Source: JAFEDN01 sp965651935 (lineage in GTDB: Bacteria > Pseudomonadota > Gammaproteobacteria > Coxiellales > Coxiellaceae). Taken from it: a stretch of DNA of 10,777 nucleotides. Below the pieces are notes generated by a model. It ran no database searches. It was not told the DNA's origin and saw nothing but the letters and a program-made list of their open reading frames with translations. The DNA lies in the NCBI GenBank assembly GCA_965651935.1, contig CBFGTC010000027.1, positions 1-10,777 of the forward strand, written 5' to 3'. The translations under genes were made by a program, and so were the position numbers. Positions 6,812 to 10,777 of the stretch are shown one piece after another. The first letter of the stretch is position 1. Each line of letters opens with the position of its first letter.

Positions 6812-7337
6812 TTGGTGGGTAGTGATATTGGGTATTAGCGTGGCTTTGCCTTATTCCTGGGCTTTGGCAGATAATAATAGCAACGCCCCCAGCGCTGCTG
6901 CTCTCATGATGATATGCACGCCGCTGATTCAGAAAGGTAATGCTAATCCGCCGGAACCAGTAGACAATCTTCAAACCCTCCAATTGTGCCAAAGCAATTG
7001 TGATACTTTATTCCCAGCCAGCTTAGACCATGGCGAAGCCATGTTACGGAGCGCGAACACTTGCAAAAAATCGCTTAACAATCTCTATTTTTCCAGTGTC
7101 GCAAAAACGAATATTGATCAATTGGACCAGCAATTATCTAAACGTTCGACCGATTTATCGGTTTTTGAAAAATTAAATTCCATTATCCATCAACAATCCA
7201 GCTCCAATTCAGCGGATTACAATAAAGCAGACGCTCCGGCTACGCCTGAAAATTCTGCTCCGTCTTCATCGTCTTCGAATACTACTTCCAACAATAATAC
7301 TCAGGCGCCAGTATCTTACGACAATATCAATTGGTAA
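6804..7337 (+). CDS. Exported cysteine-containing protein of unknown function between icmW and icmX
   Basis: I do not recognise a named family. The preferred start is ATG 6804-6806 (177 residues), eight bases after GAGGA at 6791-6795; a GTG at 6798 is too close to that site. The protein opens with a signal peptide (VVILGISVALPYSWALA, cleavage likely after Ala22), so it should act in the periplasm or outside. The mature part has four Cys at 38, 62, 66 and 87, including a C-x3-C pair, suggesting two disulfides. A helical polar segment spans about 95-130. A low-complexity Ser/Asn/Thr/Pro tail runs from about 131 to 170, then ends SYDNINW. There is no lipobox. Its start lies inside the icmW end (ATGCGTAA), so it is translationally linked to icmW, and icmX follows 25 bases after its stop. 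In Legionella icmW is followed directly by icmX. Context suggests an accessory periplasmic Dot/Icm protein, by inference only. Confidence 0.85.
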   Translation: MRNWWVVILGISVALPYSWALADNNSNAPSAAALMMICTPLIQKGNANPPEPVDNLQTLQLCQSNCDTLFPASLDHGEAMLRSANTCKKSLNNLYFSSVAKTNIDQLDQQLSKRSTDLSVFEKLNSIIHQQSSSNSADYNKADAPATPENSAPSSSSSNTTSNNNTQAPVSYDNINW

Positions 7338-7362
7338 CTAGCTATAGAGGATTGTGATAAAT

Positions 7363-8751
7363 ATGAATAAGAAATTGAAAAAAATAAATCTCATTACCGC
7401 AGCCAGTGCGATAACCGTATTTGCCGCGAGCTCGCTGTCTTATGCTGACTCATCCTCTGCTCAAACCAACTCTGCCAACGACAGTAAAAATAGCCTAGGA
7501 ATTGTCGTCGCCATCCAGGAATTGGGGAATAAAATTCAGGGATTGACTCAAGCGGGAGTACGTTCCGTGAATGAAATGGCTTATGCTTTAGACCAAAGTT
7601 TTTGGCCTTCCATGCAATTAAATGCGAAACACACCGATATTCAAGAGCGGATACGCGCTCAAACTCGCGAAAATGTGGACAAAGCGGTGAAGAAAGATTT
7701 ACAACCCTTCGCTATTTCAACTTTAACTTATACTTCCAAATCGCAACCGGAAGTCAAATTAGCCATGGAGCGAAACAAACTCCAACAAGATTCTATTAAT
7801 CAATTAAAAAATTTAGACGCCAGTGATAGTATTTATTCCTTGGTACAAGGAATGGATGCCAGTATCTTTTGGACTCGAAAAAATTTGGGCCGGGCTGGCG
7901 TCAATGATGATGCTTTTAATTTTGCTGCTTTTATCGAACCAGCGGCGTACAATCCAGAACAACTTAAAAACAGTGATAATTTTATCGGCTATGCGACTAA
8001 ACAATATCAATCTTATACCGATGGAATGAATTTAGCTGATTTGAAACAAGGCCTAGTGGGATATCAAAAACAAGGCGTTAAAGTTTTATCACAAAAAATT
8101 GATGAATTCCGTAAAAATCCCGCTTACCAAAACTATCAATTGGCAATACGCACTATCATAGCCAACAAATCGGTTGCCGCAGATGTGTTAAGTGGAATTG
8201 CGGCGGAACGTAAACCAATTATGACTACTCAAGCGGACTCTCAGCTGGACGCCATCAGCCGTGCTATCGGGGTTGAACCGCAAGTTATCTCGGTAAAAAC
8301 GCCCGATGGACAAAGTGTTTCCATGTATCGTTATGCTAGTCCTTTACAAATTGCGCAATATCGGGCGAATTATCGCTTAAACGATCCTAAGTGGTTTCAA
8401 GAAGTCGCTAGTGACTCATCGGAAAATCTGCAAAGAAAATCGGTTATTTTATTGGCAGAGATCAATCGCCAACTTTTGCAAAATCATTTAGACAATGAAA
8501 AAGTCATGGCGACTTTAGCCATATTGTCTCAGCAAACCGGGGATGTATCGAGTATGATGCTCAAAAATCAAGTGAATGAGGTTAACAATGCTATCAAAAC
8601 ATTTACAGGTGACGCTAACTCCACGGATGCCCCTCCGGCTTCTAACACTAACAGTGCAACTAATAATACGAGTTATCCCGCCACCTACCCTCAAAATGTC
8701 GATCCCAGCACTTATTCATCAGGAACCCCAACGACAACTACCGGCAATTAA
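7363..8751 (+). CDS. icmX: IcmX, periplasmic/secreted Dot/Icm protein
   Basis: IcmX in Legionella is a periplasmic protein of about 466 residues required for effector translocation and pore formation; a truncated form is found outside the cell. This protein has 462 residues from the ATG at 7363. That start is preferred because it begins the signal peptide MNKKLKKINLITAAS, with cleavage expected after SYA at residue 28, and AGAGGA lies upstream at 7346-7351. A GTG at 7354 would be only two bases from that site. The mature part is mostly soluble and helical with no further membrane segment. It ends in a low-complexity Thr/Asn/Ser/Pro tail from about 405. Identification rests on size, export signal and position after icmW; I see no short diagnostic motif. 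It is the last gene of the icmW operon and is followed by a hairpin. Confidence 0.9.
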   Translation: MNKKLKKINLITAASAITVFAASSLSYADSSSAQTNSANDSKNSLGIVVAIQELGNKIQGLTQAGVRSVNEMAYALDQSFWPSMQLNAKHTDIQERIRAQTRENVDKAVKKDLQPFAISTLTYTSKSQPEVKLAMERNKLQQDSINQLKNLDASDSIYSLVQGMDASIFWTRKNLGRAGVNDDAFNFAAFIEPAAYNPEQLKNSDNFIGYATKQYQSYTDGMNLADLKQGLVGYQKQGVKVLSQKIDEFRKNPAYQNYQLAIRTIIANKSVAADVLSGIAAERKPIMTTQADSQLDAISRAIGVEPQVISVKTPDGQSVSMYRYASPLQIAQYRANYRLNDPKWFQEVASDSSENLQRKSVILLAEINRQLLQNHLDNEKVMATLAILSQQTGDVSSMMLKNQVNEVNNAIKTFTGDANSTDAPPASNTNSATNNTSYPATYPQNVDPSTYSSGTPTTTTGN

Positions 8752-8784
8752 GCAATTGACACAAAGATACTATTCAACACGACC

Positions 8785-8803
8785 GGGCCAATAAAGGTGG
8801 CCC
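8785..8803 (+). terminator. Possible terminator after icmX
   Basis: GGGCCA (8785-8790) and TGGCCC (8798-8803) pair as a 6-bp G+C-rich stem with a 7-base loop, followed by TTTCACTT. The T-run is short, so intrinsic termination would be modest. On the other strand there is no T-run after the stem, so it does not look like a terminator for the opposing gene ending at 8811. Confidence 0.5.
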
Positions 8804-8810
8804 TTTCACT

Positions 8811-10777
8811 TCAGGGTGAGAGTTGTTTATTACTGATGTAATTTAAACTATTTTGTTTGAAGGCTTTAATGAAACAATTGATAGCCTCTTCGGCACAATA
8901 TAATTGCAAAGGGAGGATACAACCCGTTTCTTTTCTGAATTCTGTAATATCTGATAAAAGTTTGTCTTGTAAGGTTGGTGAGACTTTATCTAGAACAAAT
9001 TGAAATTTTAAGCGTTCGCTACAAGCATAATAGAGAATATCATGATAAATTTCGTACATCAGTTTTTCAAATGATTCGACAGCTTTTATTTCATTTAATT
9101 TCAGTAAATAAGTAATATCCGATTTAACCCTAAGCTTTATACGAAATGAATGCTCTAATATTATTTTTTGCCAGGAATCAATGTTATTATGATACTGTGG
9201 CACTTCATCTTCTATAATATATTCTTTTAAACCAGAGTGTTTATTAATTTTAATACATGAACCAATATAATCAGTTCTCAATTTATAGTTAAAATTACTA
9301 AAATTAAACAATTTATCAATTTCTTGCTTACTTTCATTTATAATGAAAAAATAATTTATTTCATAATCACGACAAGGTAATAACTCTATATTAGATAGAT
9401 TGATACATTTTTCTATATCTATTGTTTTAAAAACAGAAGGCAAGTTTTTAAAATTAAGCGTCCCTATAAATTCACATCTAACAAAAATGATGGCCCAATT
9501 CTTGCGCTTTACCATCAAACTACAAGGAAATTTTAATATTTCATCAAGGTCTGCTTGACTTAAATAGCAATCCTGTATTTGCAGAATTATCTCACCGTCA
9601 TTTATAAAATTTGGGGTCAAGTAGCTACATGTTATTTTTCCATTAGATTTTTCATTAAAATTTTCAATGAAATCTCGGTATTCTTTTTCTTCGATTTTAA
9701 ATTGTTCGTACAGTGATTTAGATTCTATTGATTTAGGTTTCTTTTTTTTATAAACAGAGCGCAAATGAGTATTGTATTCCCTATCTTTATCGATTTGTTT
9801 TTTATGGGCTTCACTTCGAGATTTCTTTATTTTCTGACTTTCTTGATTTTCGCGTTCCATAGCATTGGAATAAGCTACATATTTTTCTTCAGTAAATAAT
9901 TCATGTAAAATTTTCGAGAAGTTCTGAAAAAAATCTTGCCAACGTGTTTCATCCATAATGTGGTAAGGAAATGGGTATTTTAATTTTTTAAGTTCTTCTG
10001 AAGTCGGTATTTGTAATCGATTCATTAGAAGATCAATAAATATATCCGCATTAGCCGCAGCAACAGCCCCTAACTTCGTCCACACTAATAACTTAAATTG
10101 TTTTTCCAATAAAACTTCAGCAAGAAAATGGATGCAACTATAATGCTCATAGAAATTTTTACCCGCTTTAAAATAAGGAAAAGAAGTGGTTAGTAAAGTC
10201 TGAGGCGTCCATTTTTGATCAAATAGACTTAATTCAAATGCCGGCAATCCTAAATATTCTCTCACGGGATGCAGCATCCCCGGCGGATTCATTTGATAAA
10301 TAGGACGTTGAGCCTTTAAAGAAAATTTATATAACTTAAATAACACTGATTGGAGACGGCTCACAAGAGTGTTTTTATAAAAATTCAGTAATGGATTGGG
10401 TGGCATGCAAAAGGAATTCGAGATTGATTGAATCCCATGGCGGGGGGTGGCATCATAAGACATAAAGGTTTCTGCAGACCATTGGACTAACACAAAACTA
10501 TGTTTTTCGCTAGTGACAATTTTATTGCAAAGTAATAGTCCGCTCATTAAATATACTGGAATTCCGTGCGTGGCCAGAATCGGTCGACATAATAAGTACA
10601 AAATAATAGCGCTTTCGACACAAACTATCTTTTTCGTTAATAACCAATGAGCAATGCAGTGCTCCAAATTATCTTTCTGATATACCTTATCTAAGGCTTG
10701 TCGGTCCTCAAAATTCTTACGGTCTAACCCGGATATTTCATTGTAGGATTTAAAAAGGAGTAGCGAAAATCTAACAT
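8811..10777 (-). CDS. Transglutaminase-like (Cys-His-Asp) domain protein with unrecognised C-terminus, 5' end outside window
   Basis: The reading frame stays open to the window edge, so at least 654 residues are visible and the true start lies beyond. A TTG at 10667 is in frame but would fall only 15 codons before the putative catalytic Cys, so I reject it as the start. Numbering from the first whole codon (10773-10775), Cys52 (KIVCVESA), then HGIPVYLMSG (70-79), His92 (KHSFVLVQW) and Asp108 (YDATP) follow the order and spacing of the transglutaminase-like core. GIP and DATP are typical of that superfamily. The Cys-to-GIP stretch is a few residues longer than usual. A strongly Lys/Glu-rich segment spans about 305-376, perhaps coiled coil, and a 280-residue C-terminal region follows that I cannot assign. 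There is no membrane segment. The gene is visibly more A+T-rich than the icm genes and converges on icmX. It could be a protease, an amidase or a Dot/Icm effector; none is proven. Confidence 0.6.
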   Translation of the reverse strand, partial: VRFSLLLFKSYNEISGLDRKNFEDRQALDKVYQKDNLEHCIAHWLLTKKIVCVESAIILYLLCRPILATHGIPVYLMSGLLLCNKIVTSEKHSFVLVQWSAETFMSYDATPRHGIQSISNSFCMPPNPLLNFYKNTLVSRLQSVLFKLYKFSLKAQRPIYQMNPPGMLHPVREYLGLPAFELSLFDQKWTPQTLLTTSFPYFKAGKNFYEHYSCIHFLAEVLLEKQFKLLVWTKLGAVAAANADIFIDLLMNRLQIPTSEELKKLKYPFPYHIMDETRWQDFFQNFSKILHELFTEEKYVAYSNAMERENQESQKIKKSRSEAHKKQIDKDREYNTHLRSVYKKKKPKSIESKSLYEQFKIEEKEYRDFIENFNEKSNGKITCSYLTPNFINDGEIILQIQDCYLSQADLDEILKFPCSLMVKRKNWAIIFVRCEFIGTLNFKNLPSVFKTIDIEKCINLSNIELLPCRDYEINYFFIINESKQEIDKLFNFSNFNYKLRTDYIGSCIKINKHSGLKEYIIEDEVPQYHNNIDSWQKIILEHSFRIKLRVKSDITYLLKLNEIKAVESFEKLMYEIYHDILYYACSERLKFQFVLDKVSPTLQDKLLSDITEFRKETGCILPLQLYCAEEAINCFIKAFKQNSLNYISNKQLSP

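Noticed and set aside
8811..8870. Glutamate-rich C-terminal Dot/Icm secretion signal on the transglutaminase-like protein
   Set aside because: The last 20 residues contain no cluster of Glu; the only Glu pair is more than 20 residues from the end.
10667..10667. TTG at 10665-10667 as start of the last minus-strand gene, giving 618 residues
   Set aside because: The frame is open without a stop to the window edge, and the putative catalytic Cys lies only 15 codons after this TTG, so the domain would lack its N-terminal part.
1..10777. CRISPR arrays, tRNA or rRNA genes
   Set aside because: No regularly spaced repeats beyond the two copies at the left edge, and no cloverleaf or rRNA-like stretch was seen on either strand.

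Overview
The window comes from a gammaproteobacterium of the order Legionellales (Legionella/Coxiella/Rickettsiella/Aquicella type). The evidence is a Dot/Icm type IVB secretion cluster in its Legionella-like arrangement: dotA and icmV on one strand, icmW and icmX divergent from them. I cannot fix the genus from this sequence alone.

Layout. Bases 1-50 carry two copies of a roughly 20-bp GGGGACAT...TTTTGG repeat, which looks like the end of an insertion sequence. Bases 172-619 (minus) are a decayed alpha/beta-hydrolase gene with an in-frame stop and a frameshift. Bases 671-1720 (plus) encode an intact Ada protein for alkylation repair and its regulation. Bases 1831-3168 (plus) encode a 12-segment membrane protein that I read as a divergent BCCT-type transporter. 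It converges on dotA so tightly that the two stop codons overlap in one TTAA. dotA (3165-5741, minus) and icmV (5738-6208, minus) form an operon with a 4-base ATGA overlap. A 150-bp divergent intergenic region follows. Then come icmW (6359-6811), an unnamed exported cysteine-containing protein (6804-7337) and icmX (7363-8751), all plus strand and closely packed. A hairpin at 8785-8803 may end that operon. The last gene (8811 to beyond the window end, minus) is A+T-rich, lacks its 5' end, and shows a transglutaminase-like Cys-His-Asp core followed by a highly charged linker and an unrecognised C-terminal region.

How the genes work together. By family knowledge, DotA is a polytopic inner-membrane component, IcmV is a small inner-membrane protein, IcmW is half of the IcmS-IcmW effector adaptor, and IcmX is a periplasmic protein needed for translocation. 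The extra exported protein lies between icmW and icmX, overlaps icmW, and is therefore a candidate accessory Dot/Icm part. The icmV-icmW intergenic region holds two mirror-image copies of one promoter design: a tandem TTAA-type repeat with an 11-bp period matching the PmrA box described in Legionella and Coxiella, then exactly 10 bp, then a -10-like hexamer. This suggests both arms are co-regulated by a PmrA-type response regulator. The transglutaminase-like gene next to the cluster is a plausible but unproven effector candidate.
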